A DNA stretch of 64,000 nucleotides from CAIXQW01 sp046049675 (GCA_046049675.1 JBJORA010000106.1:14718-78717), one strand, 5' to 3'; counted from the first letter of the stretch, positions 1 through 8,860 are shown. The notes: generated from the letters alone by a model not told the origin. Program-made: numbers and translations.

Positions 1-787
1 TGATTATCTTCTTCCATTCTGTAAACAGTTCTTTTGCCTTTGGCACATCGCCGTTTTGCTTATAGCACTCTGCTAATAAGTAAAGTGCTTCAGCATTCTT
101 AGGTTGTAGCCTAAGCACTTTTTCAAAACGAGCAATAGCTTTTGGCCATTGTGAGCTTTTCATTGCAAAACGACCTAGTGTCATTGTAGCAGGTAGATTA
201 TTACTATCTGCACGAACTATTCCAAGTAGCATTTGCACGCCTTGCATTGGGTTATTGCTGGCCTCTACTAAACAACTAGCCTTCATGATTTGCGCACCTG
301 TATTATTAGGGTTGCGTGCTAGCACTGTATCTAGCAATGAAGTACTTTCGTTAGCGAGCCAAGCTTTAACTGATGCTTCGGGCTCCAAATTTAAAAGAGC
401 AATAAAATTTTGAGCAGCGAAGGTGAGGCTTTTTTCTGAATTTTCCAACTTTGCTTGCTCAGCAGCGTACTTTGTTGCCAAATACGGCTGATTTTTTGCT
501 TTCCACCAAGCACTTAACTTCGTAAATCGGTCTTTGGCATCTCCCGCAGCAATCTTGGTCACCTCAGCTTTTTCAGCAGTGTTGAGGTTGGCAATTGCTT
601 TAGCTTGAATTATCTCCCATCTTTCTGGTGTAACTTCTTGCTGCTGCATGCCCCCTTGTTGCCCCTGATCGCGCGCTGCCACAGGTTGTGCCTGCGATTT
701 TGCTGGCGGCACCCTATTGCCTAAAAAATAAATTAAAGCCACCGCGATGGCACCACCTAGAACGAGTAATAACTGTGGCTTTTTCAT
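1..787 (-). CDS. TPR protein with N-terminal membrane anchor (3' end outside window)
   Basis: Reads leftwards off the window edge; 262 codons are visible. After MKKP comes one hydrophobic helix (about residues 5-22), then a Q/A/P-rich linker, then helical repeats. The clearest TPR-like unit is in the last 60 visible residues (ARFEKVLRLQPKNAEALYLL). This suggests a membrane-anchored scaffold; the partner is unknown. The start is the ATG at 785-787 and not the in-frame ATG at 806-808, because a TACATTTG box (796-803) lies between them, 8 nt before the chosen ATG. In Chitinophagaceae a TPR gene often sits between an HU gene and ribonuclease E/G. If that order holds, rng lies beyond the left edge; this is inference. 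Confidence 0.85.
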   Translation of the reverse strand, partial: MKKPQLLLVLGGAIAVALIYFLGNRVPPAKSQAQPVAARDQGQQGGMQQQEVTPERWEIIQAKAIANLNTAEKAEVTKIAAGDAKDRFTKLSAWWKAKNQPYLATKYAAEQAKLENSEKSLTFAAQNFIALLNLEPEASVKAWLANESTSLLDTVLARNPNNTGAQIMKASCLVEASNNPMQGVQMLLGIVRADSNNLPATMTLGRFAMKSSQWPKAIARFEKVLRLQPKNAEALYLLAECYKQNGDVPKAKELFTEWKKII

Positions 788-795
788 GCTTTTGG

Positions 796-803
796 CAAAT
801 GTA
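796..803 (-). promoter_or_regulatory. -7 box of Bacteroidetes type for the TPR gene
   Basis: TACATTTG on the minus strand matches TAnnTTTG and ends 8 nt before the ATG at 787. No clear -33 TTTG at the usual distance was seen. Confidence 0.5.
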
Positions 804-884
804 ACCATTGCTACCTAGGCCTACTTATGAAGTTTTACATAAATCCAGCGGATAAATCTAGAAAAATGGGGATTCTACTATGCT

Positions 885-1205
885 TTACTCAGCCTCGCTC
901 GCTGCGGCTGGCTTATAGTCTGCAGGATCAAGGTTCTTCAACTGATCAATAAACTCGCGACTAGGTCTAAAAGCTGGGATAAAGTGCTCTGGGATAATAA
1001 CTGCAGTGTTCTTTTTAATATTTCTACCGACTTTGGCAGCACGCTTCTTTACAATATAGCTACCAAAACCGCGTACATAAATATTCTCGCCTTTGGCTAG
1101 GTTTCGCTTTACCTCCTGAAAAAACGACTCAACAACTACAATTACATCAACCTTAGGCACACCTGTTTTCTCAGCAATGATATTAATTATTTCATTTTTA
1201 CGCAT
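885..1205 (-). CDS. HU/IHF-like DNA-binding protein (copy 1)
   Basis: A 106-residue protein of the bacterial histone-like HU/IHF family. It forms dimers that bind and bend DNA in the nucleoid. Visible family features are the N-terminal helices (MRKNEIINIIAEKTGVPKVD), the strand-turn motif IYVRGFGSYIVKKRAAKVGRN at the base of the DNA-binding arm, and PAFRPSREF near the C terminus. A short acidic/alanine tail follows. The ATG at 1205 gives the normal family length and aligns with the next gene; an upstream extension of 31 residues is not HU-like. It lies 122 bp downstream of a close paralogue on the same strand, a tandem duplication. No TAnnTTTG box was found immediately upstream. Confidence 0.93.
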   Translation of the reverse strand: MRKNEIINIIAEKTGVPKVDVIVVVESFFQEVKRNLAKGENIYVRGFGSYIVKKRAAKVGRNIKKNTAVIIPEHFIPAFRPSREFIDQLKNLDPADYKPAAASEAE

Positions 1206-1327
1206 AAATAAGTGACTTTGGATGTAATGTGTACGGCTCTGAGTATCAAATGTATGCGATTTTATTAGGTGACAAAAAAAAAGAGTGAAAAACTTCACCC
1301 TTTTTAATTTTTTTTCTAATTCCTAAC

Positions 1328-1648
1328 CTATATCGCCGCCTTCAAATCAGCAGGCTTATACAAACCTGGATCTAAATCCTTCAATTCTGCTACAAATTCT
1401 TTGCTAGGCTTAAACGCGGGAATAAAGTGCTCAGGAATTTCTACTGCCACATTCTTTTTAATATTACGGCCAATTTTTGCAGCGCGCTTTTTTACAATAT
1501 AGCTGCCGAAACCTCTAATATATATGTGTTCCCCTTTACTTAAATTAGTCTTTACTTCCTTAATAAAACTCTCTATTGTTACCAACACATCTACTTTTGG
1601 TACACCAGTTTTGTCTGCAATAATACTTACAATATCTGCCTTTCTCAT
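1328..1648 (-). CDS. HU/IHF-like DNA-binding protein (copy 2)
   Basis: A 106-residue HU/IHF-family protein, nearly colinear with the neighbouring copy (MRKADIVSIIADKTGVPKVD, IYIRGFGSYIVKKRAAKIGRN, IPEHFIPAFKPSKEF). The family compacts and bends DNA as a dimer. The two copies differ mainly in the first helices and the last 15 residues, as expected of an old tandem duplication that could allow heterodimers (inference). In many Bacteroidetes an HU gene of this type lies near mutY, ssb and gld genes; gldD occurs 2.1 kb away here, while mutY and gldE are not present in the window. Confidence 0.93.
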   Translation of the reverse strand: MRKADIVSIIADKTGVPKVDVLVTIESFIKEVKTNLSKGEHIYIRGFGSYIVKKRAAKIGRNIKKNVAVEIPEHFIPAFKPSKEFVAELKDLDPGLYKPADLKAAI

Positions 1649-2175
1649 CTCTAATTAAATTTCTTTTTGCGATTACTTGCTGTAAATGAAAAAACCATGC
1701 CACAAATGGGCTATATGTCTGCAAAAACCCTAAATCCTTCACTTTTTTGGCTTTTTATCAATTTCTAGCGCTTTGTTAACCATAGATTTACAAATAGATG
1801 AGAAATTTATTTAACATATGTTAATCTTTTTTAATTTATTTCCAATGAAACAAGCAAGCTATTAGGTTGATTTTCAAGGTGATATAGTATTTCTTCTTGT
1901 TTGCGCTAGCAATTCACTTGTTCTACATTAATTTTCTTTAATAAAAATGTGGGCCCTGCGCAAAAATTTGATTGCTTCAAATCTATCATTACTTAGTCGT
2001 AATTCTCGGTCTTTGATTAGGGAGCGAAACCACGCTTTGCTGGTATGTGCATTTGCTCGAATACCGCACACAAAACAGCAAGTATCACTTACCGCTGCAA
2101 CTAACGAAAAAACAATTAACAAACATTTGAACACTAGCTGCTACCGCTTGGTCTTAATTTTGAAGCATCAATCAA
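1649..2175. other. Intergenic region between divergent HU and exported-protein genes
   Basis: About 527 bp without a convincing gene. Short open frames on both strands at 1928-2261 overlap each other and lack recognisable composition. A TAATTTTG box at 2155-2162, 13 nt before the ATG at 2176, could serve the rightward gene. The nearest TTTG, at 2125-2128, is spaced too far upstream for a standard -33. No structured RNA or repeat was recognised. Confidence 0.5.
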
Positions 2176-2895
2176 ATGAGGTTACTAATTATAATATTTG
2201 CACTGGTTTGCTGCATTTCCAATACCCAAGCACAAATTGTGTTGAAAGGCCAAATCATTAGTAACGATAGCCTAAAGAAGCCAATTGAAGGCGCCGAAAT
2301 TTACAATGCACGTACTGTGCAGTTTGCAACCAGCGACGAAAAAGGTGCATTTATAATAAATGTGCAAGAAGGCGATAGTTTAATTATTACGCACATTAGC
2401 TATGTTGAATACGTCTATAAGATTAAGCAAGCCTCCGCTTCAGAAATTAAGCGCACCTTGTTCATGTTGCCAAAACGTACAATGATTCCAGGCATTAGAG
2501 CAAGCGCCATGTCGCAGTATCAACGCGATAGTTTGAAACGTGCTCGTATGTTTAGTGGTGCAGTTAACTACGAACAAAAGTCTGACATACGAAGCCCAGT
2601 AACAAGCCTGTACGAACAGTTTAGCAAGAAGTACAAAGATCTGCGCAAACTACAAGCGCGAATACAAAGTGACGAAGAACAAAAGTATATCGACACTAAA
2701 TACACCTACGAAATTGTAAATAGTGTAACCAAACTTGAAGGTGATAGCGCTGCTAGTTTTATGATTAAGTATCCAATGGAATATAAGTTCGCCCGCTTAG
2801 CTAGCGAAACCGAGATGAAAATGTGGATCATGGATAATTTTAAGAAGTACAAGCTCTTCTTACAAATGGAAGCCAACCGCACTAAACCACAGTAG
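2176..2895 (+). CDS. Exported protein with carboxypeptidase-regulatory-like (CarboxypepD_reg) domain
   Basis: 239 residues. A signal peptide (MRLLIIIFALVCCISNTQA) is followed by a domain of the carboxypeptidase-regulatory-like beta-sandwich type (IVLKGQIISNDSLKKPIEGA, then DEKGAFIINVQEGDSLIITH). The same domain forms the N terminus of many TonB-dependent receptors. Here it is followed by about 120 charged, mostly helical residues and no barrel. Many free-standing Bacteroidetes proteins share this layout. Location is probably periplasmic or on the inner face of the outer membrane; the function is unknown. It stands alone, divergent from the HU genes, with an in-frame stop 65 bp before the next box. 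Confidence 0.8.
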   Translation: MRLLIIIFALVCCISNTQAQIVLKGQIISNDSLKKPIEGAEIYNARTVQFATSDEKGAFIINVQEGDSLIITHISYVEYVYKIKQASASEIKRTLFMLPKRTMIPGIRASAMSQYQRDSLKRARMFSGAVNYEQKSDIRSPVTSLYEQFSKKYKDLRKLQARIQSDEEQKYIDTKYTYEIVNSVTKLEGDSAASFMIKYPMEYKFARLASETEMKMWIMDNFKKYKLFLQMEANRTKPQ

Positions 2896-2955
2896 CTTAG
2901 CTATTTCATTCCCTTTCTGCAGCACATTGCTTTTAGACACTAATTGGTTTAACCC

Positions 2956-2963
2956 TATATTTG
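2956..2963 (+). promoter_or_regulatory. -7 box for lpxH
   Basis: TATATTTG fits TAnnTTTG and lies 9 nt before the ATG at 2973. The in-frame TTG inside the box (2961) is therefore an unlikely start. Confidence 0.5.
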
Positions 2964-2972
2964 CCCTTATAC

Positions 2973-3746
2973 ATGGCAATTGCGCAACTGCCTTCCATAC
3001 AATTGTTACCAGGCAAAAAGGTCTACTTCGCTAGCGACTTTCACCTTGGCATGCCATCGGCTGCCGTAAGTTTACAACGCGAAAAACTAATTTGTGAATG
3101 GTTGAAGTTTGCGGCTACAGACGCGCAACACATTTTTTTACTAGGCGATATTTTTGATGCATGGCTAGAGTATAAACATGTTGTACCAAAAGGCTTCACA
3201 CGACTATTGGGCACCTTGGCACAATTGCGCGACGCTGGCATTGCTATCACCGTTTTTACTGGCAATCACGATTTATGGATGTATGGCTACTTTGAGCAAG
3301 AGTTTGATATCAAAGTATTGCATCACGAAGTTCGCTTAGATATCAACGACACTAAATTTTTGCTTGCCCATGGCGATGGCCTCGGCCCTGGTGATAGGTC
3401 TTATAAAATGCTAAAGGGTTTCCTCAATAATCGTATTACAAAATGGGCGTATCGGTGGTTGCATCCAGACCTTGGCATTCCCATGGCGCAATGGTTTAGC
3501 CAACGTGGCGCTTACAAAAAAAGCGAGGAAGAAGTTTTTCATGGCGAAAAAGAATACCTTATTCAATATTGCCATGGTATTTTAGAACAACAACAAGTTG
3601 CGCATTTTATTTTTGGGCATCGTCACTATATGTTGCAACACCAGCTTTCTAACACCAGCACTTATACCAATCTTGGCGACTGGTTACAATACAATAGCTA
3701 TGCACAATTTGACGGACAAGCTTTATTGCTAAAAACCTACAAGTAA
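2973..3746 (+). CDS. lpxH: UDP-2,3-diacylglucosamine diphosphatase, LpxH type
   Basis: 257 residues of the calcineurin-like metallophosphoesterase fold. All five metal/phosphate motifs are visible: DFHLG, GDIFD, GNHD, HGD and GHRH. The GNHDLW context, the HGDGLGPGD stretch and the overall length fit LpxH and its Bacteroidetes relatives. LpxH hydrolyses UDP-2,3-diacylglucosamine to lipid X and UMP in lipid A synthesis, at the cytoplasmic face of the inner membrane. The ATG at 2973 was preferred over the TTG at 2961 because the latter is part of a promoter box. gldD follows after 18 bp, so the genes could be co-transcribed. Another phosphoesterase specificity cannot be excluded from motifs alone. 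Confidence 0.85.
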   Translation: MAIAQLPSIQLLPGKKVYFASDFHLGMPSAAVSLQREKLICEWLKFAATDAQHIFLLGDIFDAWLEYKHVVPKGFTRLLGTLAQLRDAGIAITVFTGNHDLWMYGYFEQEFDIKVLHHEVRLDINDTKFLLAHGDGLGPGDRSYKMLKGFLNNRITKWAYRWLHPDLGIPMAQWFSQRGAYKKSEEEVFHGEKEYLIQYCHGILEQQQVAHFIFGHRHYMLQHQLSNTSTYTNLGDWLQYNSYAQFDGQALLLKTYK

Positions 3747-3764
3747 AATTATTACCTTTACACT

Positions 3765-4358
3765 TTGCGCATACAACACTATATCTTAATTATCGTTTGC
3801 TGCTTTGTAGCTTCATGCTACGATACACACTTTCAACCACGCAAGCGCGGCTATTACGAAATTCCTTTGCCGAAAAAAGAATACGTACAGTTTGCAGATG
3901 CTAGCTACCCTTATACCTTCAGTTATCCAAAATATGGTCGCACGGTAAAAGACACTTTGTTCTTTGGCGAGAAAGCCGATAATCCGTATTGGATGAATAT
4001 AGACTTTAACGAGATTGGCGGCAAGCTTTACTTGACGTATAAGCCAATCGCTAGTGCTGCACAGTATAAAGTTCTACATGATGAGGCATTTAAACTAAGC
4101 TACGCGCACAATAAAAAAGCAACTGGTATCGCAGAGCCTGAATTTCATACTAAAAATAATGTGCACGGTATTTTCTTTGAAATAAGCGGCAATGTGGCAA
4201 GCGAAATACAATTTTTTGCAACAGATAGTCACAAGCATTTTATACGTGGCTCGCTCTACTTTGAAGCAACACCCAATGCCGATAGTCTAGCGCCTGCAAG
4301 CAAATTCTTAATTAAAGATATCGAGCACTTTATAGAAACGCTACAATGGACAAGGTGA
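3765..4358 (+). CDS. gldD: Gliding motility lipoprotein GldD
   Basis: 197 residues. The N terminus MRIQHYILIIVCCFVASCYD is a lipoprotein signal with lipobox cysteine. It is followed by the GldD signature region (PRKRGYYEIPLPKKEYVQF, then PYTFSYPKYG). GldD is a cell-envelope lipoprotein needed for Bacteroidetes gliding, usually encoded beside gldE; gldE is not seen here. The start is a TTG at 3765-3767 because no in-frame ATG precedes the signal peptide. A near-consensus TACCTTTA box lies at 3753-3760. The 3' end overlaps the next gene by 13 bp, which implies coupled translation. Presence of gldD does not prove motility, since non-gliding relatives also keep it. Confidence 0.85.
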   Translation: MRIQHYILIIVCCFVASCYDTHFQPRKRGYYEIPLPKKEYVQFADASYPYTFSYPKYGRTVKDTLFFGEKADNPYWMNIDFNEIGGKLYLTYKPIASAAQYKVLHDEAFKLSYAHNKKATGIAEPEFHTKNNVHGIFFEISGNVASEIQFFATDSHKHFIRGSLYFEATPNADSLAPASKFLIKDIEHFIETLQWTR

Positions 4359-4927
4359 TAATTATAGACAATAAAATGGTAAGCACCGAGTTGCTACGTG
4401 AGCAATTTGTATGCAACTTAGATAAGTGCAAAGGTGCTTGCTGCGTTGACGGCGATACTGGCGCTCCGCTTGAAGAAGCTGAACTAGATACGATTGACGA
4501 GGTTTACCCTATTGTAGAAAAATATCTAACCAAAGAAGCAAAGGCCCGCATCAAAAAAGTTGGTCGCTACCATCAAGACGAAGACTTTGGCTACGTAACA
4601 CCAGACATTAATGGCGGCGTATGCGTATACGGCCTAACCGACGAAAAAGGCATCGTAAAATGTGCATTTGAGCAAGCCTATAACAATGGCGAGATTGCAT
4701 GGAAAAAACCAATCAGCTGCCATCTCTTTCCGATTAGAATTGGCCGTCGTGGCATGTTTGAGTCACTTGAGTACGAACCACGCGAAGATATATGCGCGCC
4801 AGCCTGCAGCTTTGGCAAAAAATTAGGCGTGCCCGTATATAAATTTCTAGAAGAGAGTATCACGCGTAAGTATGGCGAGGAATTTTACGAGGCACTCGAG
4901 CAAATTGCTGATACTTACTACAAGTAA
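4346..4927 (+). CDS. DUF3109 family cysteine-rich protein
   Basis: 193 residues with a family-typical set of cysteines: FVCNLDKCKGACC near the N terminus, then GGVCVYG, VKCAFE, ISCHLFP and ICAPACSFG. This arrangement matches DUF3109, a relative of the YkgJ type, thought to bind metal or an iron-sulfur cluster; the biochemical role is not established. No signal peptide is seen, so it is probably cytoplasmic. It starts inside the end of gldD (13-bp overlap), so the two are almost certainly translated from one message. Conserved in Bacteroidetes as far as I recognise it. Confidence 0.85.
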   Translation: MDKVIIIDNKMVSTELLREQFVCNLDKCKGACCVDGDTGAPLEEAELDTIDEVYPIVEKYLTKEAKARIKKVGRYHQDEDFGYVTPDINGGVCVYGLTDEKGIVKCAFEQAYNNGEIAWKKPISCHLFPIRIGRRGMFESLEYEPREDICAPACSFGKKLGVPVYKFLEESITRKYGEEFYEALEQIADTYYK

Positions 4928-5062
4928 GCATTGTATACGGTAAAGTGGAAGCTTGGCTGTCATCACTCCTCTGCTAATATTTGTAAAAATTACCTCTAGC
5001 AGTTTGCTAGCACAATTATTTGCCTTAATTTGAGGTCGTAATAAAATAAATTAATACTAACA

Positions 5063-7030
5063 ATGAAGCAAATTCTAGCATGCCTTGTGGCATTATGCGT
5101 TTCTACACAAGTATGGTCGCAGTCTGCAGGTAATTCGTATTTCCACGAAATGGATGCAGATGCAAAGGTTACCACACCAAGCGCAAAAGAAAAAACAGAA
5201 AGTGCCTACTACGTTTTAAATGAAGTATTATACGAATATGTATATCCTCCAAAAGGCGAAGGCATCAACTTGTACTACAGCCACCACGTGCGTGTACATC
5301 TTGTAGACGATAAAGGTGTAGAAAGTTTTAATACGATTGACTTGCCAGCGTTTAGCGAAAGTTCATACAGCATTAAAGCGCGTACAATTTTACCAGATGG
5401 CACAGTTAAAAATTTAGATAAGAAAAATATTCGCGAAAAAGTAGATGAAGAAACTGGTCAAAAGAGAAAAATCTTTGCACTAGAAGGCCTAACCCCTGGC
5501 GCTGAAATAGAGTACATCCTTGCCATGCAATTAGGACCTCAATTGCAACAACGCGATTATTTTCAAAATGCTATTCCAATTCGTAAAGCTAAGTTTGAAT
5601 TGATTAGCCCAAAGAATTTAGTATTTGATACAAAAGGCTATAACGGCTTTCGCAAAGTGCAAGTAGATACGCCTAGCGGTCGCGTGCGTCGCATTGTAGC
5701 AGAAGAGCTAGACGTACCAAGCTTGCCAGACGAACGCTATAGCAATCGCCAAACCTATATGCCGCGGATAGATTACAAGTTTGGCCGCAACACAGATAAC
5801 GCAGCAGGTTCTGCACAAACTTGGGAAGACTATGGTCGCAAAATAAATGCTAATTACACGGCTACTGCAGAAGATCTTAAACGTTTGAAAAATTATTTAC
5901 AAGACGACAAAGAGTATAGCAAATTGACGACAGACGAGGAGAAAATAATGTGGATTGAAAACCATCTTAAAACGCGTTTAACTGTAAGTAAAGATGTGCG
6001 TGGTGAAGATGCTGAGGACGTCAAGTATGTGCTTAAGAATAAAGTGACAAGTGAAGGTGGCATGTGCTTGATGCATACTTACATGTATCAAGCGGCTGGC
6101 ATCAATCACGAAATCATCTATACAAGCGATCGAAGTAAAGTGGTTTTTGATAAAGACTTTGTGTCTAGCTTAAACCTTAGCGAAGTACTTATCTACTTCC
6201 CTGACCAAGATAAATACATCAAGCCAGATTGGGTGTTTTATCGATATCCGCTTTTACCAAGCGATTTCCAAGGCACTGATGCGCTTCGTTGTGCGAAAAC
6301 AGAAGTAGGTGGTGTGGTCATGGCAGTAGGCGAAATACATCGTATGCCTATACAAGAACCCATCACAAATAATCACGTCATATATGCTGATGTATCGTTC
6401 AACTTAGAAGAAGGATTGGCAAATGCAAAAATGAAGCATGAAATGTTTGGCGTGATGGCAAGCAGTTACCGACCTGTTTTTCTACTCGCCGATAAAGACC
6501 AACAAAAGCAAGTGATTAAAGACCTTATTAATGTTGGCAGCCAAAACGACAAAATAGAAAACTCTTCTACTGCGAATACAAGTTTTGCAGATGCCAACAA
6601 AAACAATCCGCTTGTAATAAGTGCAGATGTAGAAAGCAGCGAATTGCTAGAGAAAGCTGGCCCTGACTATATCGTACATATTGGAAAAGTAATTGGCCAA
6701 CAGGTGGAAATGTACCAAGACAAAGAGCGCGTTACAGACATCAATATCGACTTTTTACATCACTTAAAGCGCTATATCACAGTGAAGATTCCAAAAGGGT
6801 ATAAAGTAAAAAATCTAAACAATTTAGTTATAGATATCAAGCAAGGTCCAAGTGGCAAACGCTACGGCTTTTTGAGCAGTTATACTTTAGAAGGCGATGT
6901 GCTTAAAATTGTTGCAGACGAATGGTATTGCGAAATCCTTACACCTAAAAGCGAGTTTGAGCAATTTAGAGCAGTGATTAACGCCGCAGCCGATTTTGAA
7001 AAGGCAACCATTTTGCTAGAGAAAGAATAA
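5063..7030 (+). CDS. Exported DUF3857 / transglutaminase-like protein, possibly inactive
   Basis: 655 residues. A signal peptide (to about residue 20, VWSQ) precedes a DUF3857-type beta domain (about 50-200: HHVRVHLVDDKGVESF, KARTILPDGTVKNLD). A transglutaminase-like core (about 260-420) and a C-terminal beta domain follow. The core keeps a cysteine (SEGGMCLMHTYMYQAAGI) and an aspartate (YIKPDW). The usual catalytic histidine position (FNHV in relatives) reads NLSEV, so thiol catalysis is doubtful. Location is probably periplasmic. Such proteins are common in Bacteroidetes with unknown substrates. It is monocistronic, with 135 bp upstream and a TAATTTG-like box near 5027. Confidence 0.8.
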   Translation: MKQILACLVALCVSTQVWSQSAGNSYFHEMDADAKVTTPSAKEKTESAYYVLNEVLYEYVYPPKGEGINLYYSHHVRVHLVDDKGVESFNTIDLPAFSESSYSIKARTILPDGTVKNLDKKNIREKVDEETGQKRKIFALEGLTPGAEIEYILAMQLGPQLQQRDYFQNAIPIRKAKFELISPKNLVFDTKGYNGFRKVQVDTPSGRVRRIVAEELDVPSLPDERYSNRQTYMPRIDYKFGRNTDNAAGSAQTWEDYGRKINANYTATAEDLKRLKNYLQDDKEYSKLTTDEEKIMWIENHLKTRLTVSKDVRGEDAEDVKYVLKNKVTSEGGMCLMHTYMYQAAGINHEIIYTSDRSKVVFDKDFVSSLNLSEVLIYFPDQDKYIKPDWVFYRYPLLPSDFQGTDALRCAKTEVGGVVMAVGEIHRMPIQEPITNNHVIYADVSFNLEEGLANAKMKHEMFGVMASSYRPVFLLADKDQQKQVIKDLINVGSQNDKIENSSTANTSFADANKNNPLVISADVESSELLEKAGPDYIVHIGKVIGQQVEMYQDKERVTDINIDFLHHLKRYITVKIPKGYKVKNLNNLVIDIKQGPSGKRYGFLSSYTLEGDVLKIVADEWYCEILTPKSEFEQFRAVINAAADFEKATILLEKE

Positions 7031-7063
7031 TATTAGCAAGTAGCGTTTGTAAACTAACACTGC

Positions 7064-7071
7064 TACCTTTG
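7064..7071 (+). promoter_or_regulatory. -7 box for the 3-hydroxybutyrate dehydrogenase gene
   Basis: TACCTTTG is an exact TAnnTTTG match ending 4 nt before the GTG start at 7076. A TTTG at 7046-7049 is closer than the usual -33 spacing. Confidence 0.5.
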
Positions 7072-7075
7072 CCGC

Positions 7076-7843
7076 GTGAAAAACGTTTTAGTTACAGGTG
7101 GTACTGGTGGTATAGGTTATGCCATTGCCACTGCTTTTGCGCAACAAGGCTATAATCTTGCCCTTTTTGGTATTGAGCAAAATGGTCAAGCATTGGCGCA
7201 GCAATTGACAGACACATATAAAGTCAAGACCTTTTTTAGTAATGCAAACTTTATGGACAGTGCAGCCGTTGCACAAGCATGTAAGGATGCTATTGCAGCA
7301 CTTGGCGGGATAGATATTTTGGTAAATAATGCTGGTATACAGTTTGTATCGCCAGTACAAGACTTTCCTTTAGAAAAATGGAATAGTATTTTACAAATAA
7401 ATCTTACTGCTGCATTTGTATGTACGCAGCAAGTATGGCCGCATATGCAAAAGCAAAAATACGGTCGTGTCATAAATATTGCTAGCGCACATGGCTTGGT
7501 CGCTAGTGCTTATAAAACAGCGTATGTTGCTGCTAAGCACGGCATGGTAGGTTTTACAAAAGCATTGGCGCTAGAAGGCGGCGAACATGGCATTACGTGT
7601 AACGCAATTTGTCCTGGTTATGTATACACACCAATAGTAGAAAAGCAAATACCCGAGCAAATGGCTGCGCACAACAAAACGCGTGAGGAGGTAATAACAG
7701 ATGTGTTTCTGAAAAAGCATGCCATTAAAGAATTTGTGAGTATTGATGCCGTTGTGCAAGCATGTATGTTTTTGGCAAGCGATGCTTCTAAATTTACTAC
7801 TGGTATCGCGATGCCGGTTGATGCAGGTTGGGTTGCCGAATAG
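7076..7843 (+). CDS. 3-hydroxybutyrate dehydrogenase (short-chain dehydrogenase)
   Basis: 255 residues, complete SDR fold. The NAD-binding motif is TGGTGGIG (7-14), NNAG is at 84-87, the catalytic serine is in IASAHG (about 137), and the YVAAK motif is at 150-154. The stretches NAGIQFVSPVQDFPLEKW and SAHGLVASAYKTAYVAAKHG are typical of D-3-hydroxybutyrate dehydrogenase, which interconverts 3-hydroxybutyrate and acetoacetate with NAD in ketone-body/polyhydroxybutyrate turnover. It uses a GTG start; the only in-frame option near the promoter box is this codon. It is cytoplasmic and monocistronic. A related SDR specificity is possible, but the signature is strong. Confidence 0.85.
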   Translation: MKNVLVTGGTGGIGYAIATAFAQQGYNLALFGIEQNGQALAQQLTDTYKVKTFFSNANFMDSAAVAQACKDAIAALGGIDILVNNAGIQFVSPVQDFPLEKWNSILQINLTAAFVCTQQVWPHMQKQKYGRVINIASAHGLVASAYKTAYVAAKHGMVGFTKALALEGGEHGITCNAICPGYVYTPIVEKQIPEQMAAHNKTREEVITDVFLKKHAIKEFVSIDAVVQACMFLASDASKFTTGIAMPVDAGWVAE

Positions 7844-8022
7844 TTGCTGCTGCTAAAACTGAACTTATTGTGATAACACTTGAACTGAGTTAGCTTTGAT
7901 TTTTTCACAACAGCAGTAGTATTACAGATAAACGCGCTGATGATGTGATTTATGTGAGTGCGATGCGAATGCGCTCACAAAGTTGTGAATGCAAACGTAC
8001 TTTAGCAGTCGATTAAAAATAT

Positions 8023-8859
8023 ATGCAAGCTTACAAGAGTAATATTATAGATACTAACGGCATTAAGTTGCATTACATTGAATATCCTCGGGCGCAAAAG
8101 CCAGAGTTATTGTTGCTGCACGGATTAAGTGCAAATGCTTTTGCCTTTAATGGTCTTATTGAAGCTGGGCTTAATGAGCATTGGCATATTTACAGCGTAG
8201 ATTTTAGAGGAAGAGGAAAAAGTACAAAGCGCGCCTTTGCTTTTAGCATCAAAGACCACGCAAAAGATATTATAGAACTGCTCGACTATTTAGAAATTGA
8301 CAGTATTACACTTGCCGGACACTCGTTTGGCGGTTTAATGAGCAGCTATTTAGCAGCAAAATATCCTAATAGAATTAAAAAGGTGTTTATCCTAGATGCA
8401 GCGCCATTAATGAATCCTAAAGCTGGGCAGATGCTAATGCCAGCAATAAGTAGAGTAGATAAAAAGTTTAATAGCTTCGAAGAATTTATAGACAGCATAA
8501 AGCATAGCGAATACATGTTGCAATGGGACGATGCCATGCTACCCTATTACAAAGCTGACGTAGAAGTATTTGAAGACGGACGTGTGGAGTGCATTAGTGA
8601 CTTAGCAGACCTTATACAAATTAGCACGCACGTGGGTATGGAACCTTGGACTACACATTTCCAGGCAATGCAACAGAAAACGCACATGATTGTAGCACTT
8701 GACAGTTATACGCTAGGCGAGCCGCTATTGCCAACACATTTGGCTAAAAGTGCATTTAGAAATATGCGCAATGCCGAGTATCACGAAGTAGATGGTAACC
8801 ATCAGACGATGCTATTTGGCAAAGGTGCTAAGCAAATTGTAAAGATTATTAATAGCTAG
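8023..8859 (+). CDS. Alpha/beta hydrolase
   Basis: 278 residues, classic alpha/beta-hydrolase layout. The oxyanion motif is LLLHGLSANAFAFN (about 30-43), then VDFRGRGKS. The nucleophile elbow is GHSFGG with Ser101, and a late histidine sits in DGNHQTM (about 263). There is no signal peptide, so it is cytoplasmic. The substrate cannot be told; the composition resembles ester or C-C bond hydrolases of the MhpC/BphD type. A near-consensus box TACTTTAG lies about 20 nt upstream (7996-8003). It ends 1 bp before the stop codon of the convergent serine hydrolase gene, so the two share their terminator space. Confidence 0.8.
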   Translation: MQAYKSNIIDTNGIKLHYIEYPRAQKPELLLLHGLSANAFAFNGLIEAGLNEHWHIYSVDFRGRGKSTKRAFAFSIKDHAKDIIELLDYLEIDSITLAGHSFGGLMSSYLAAKYPNRIKKVFILDAAPLMNPKAGQMLMPAISRVDKKFNSFEEFIDSIKHSEYMLQWDDAMLPYYKADVEVFEDGRVECISDLADLIQISTHVGMEPWTTHFQAMQQKTHMIVALDSYTLGEPLLPTHLAKSAFRNMRNAEYHEVDGNHQTMLFGKGAKQIVKIINS

Positions 8860-8860
8860 A

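Noticed and set aside
1928..2261. Overlapping open frames on both strands upstream of the 2176 gene
   Set aside because: They overlap each other and the real gene, have no start signal and no recognisable composition.
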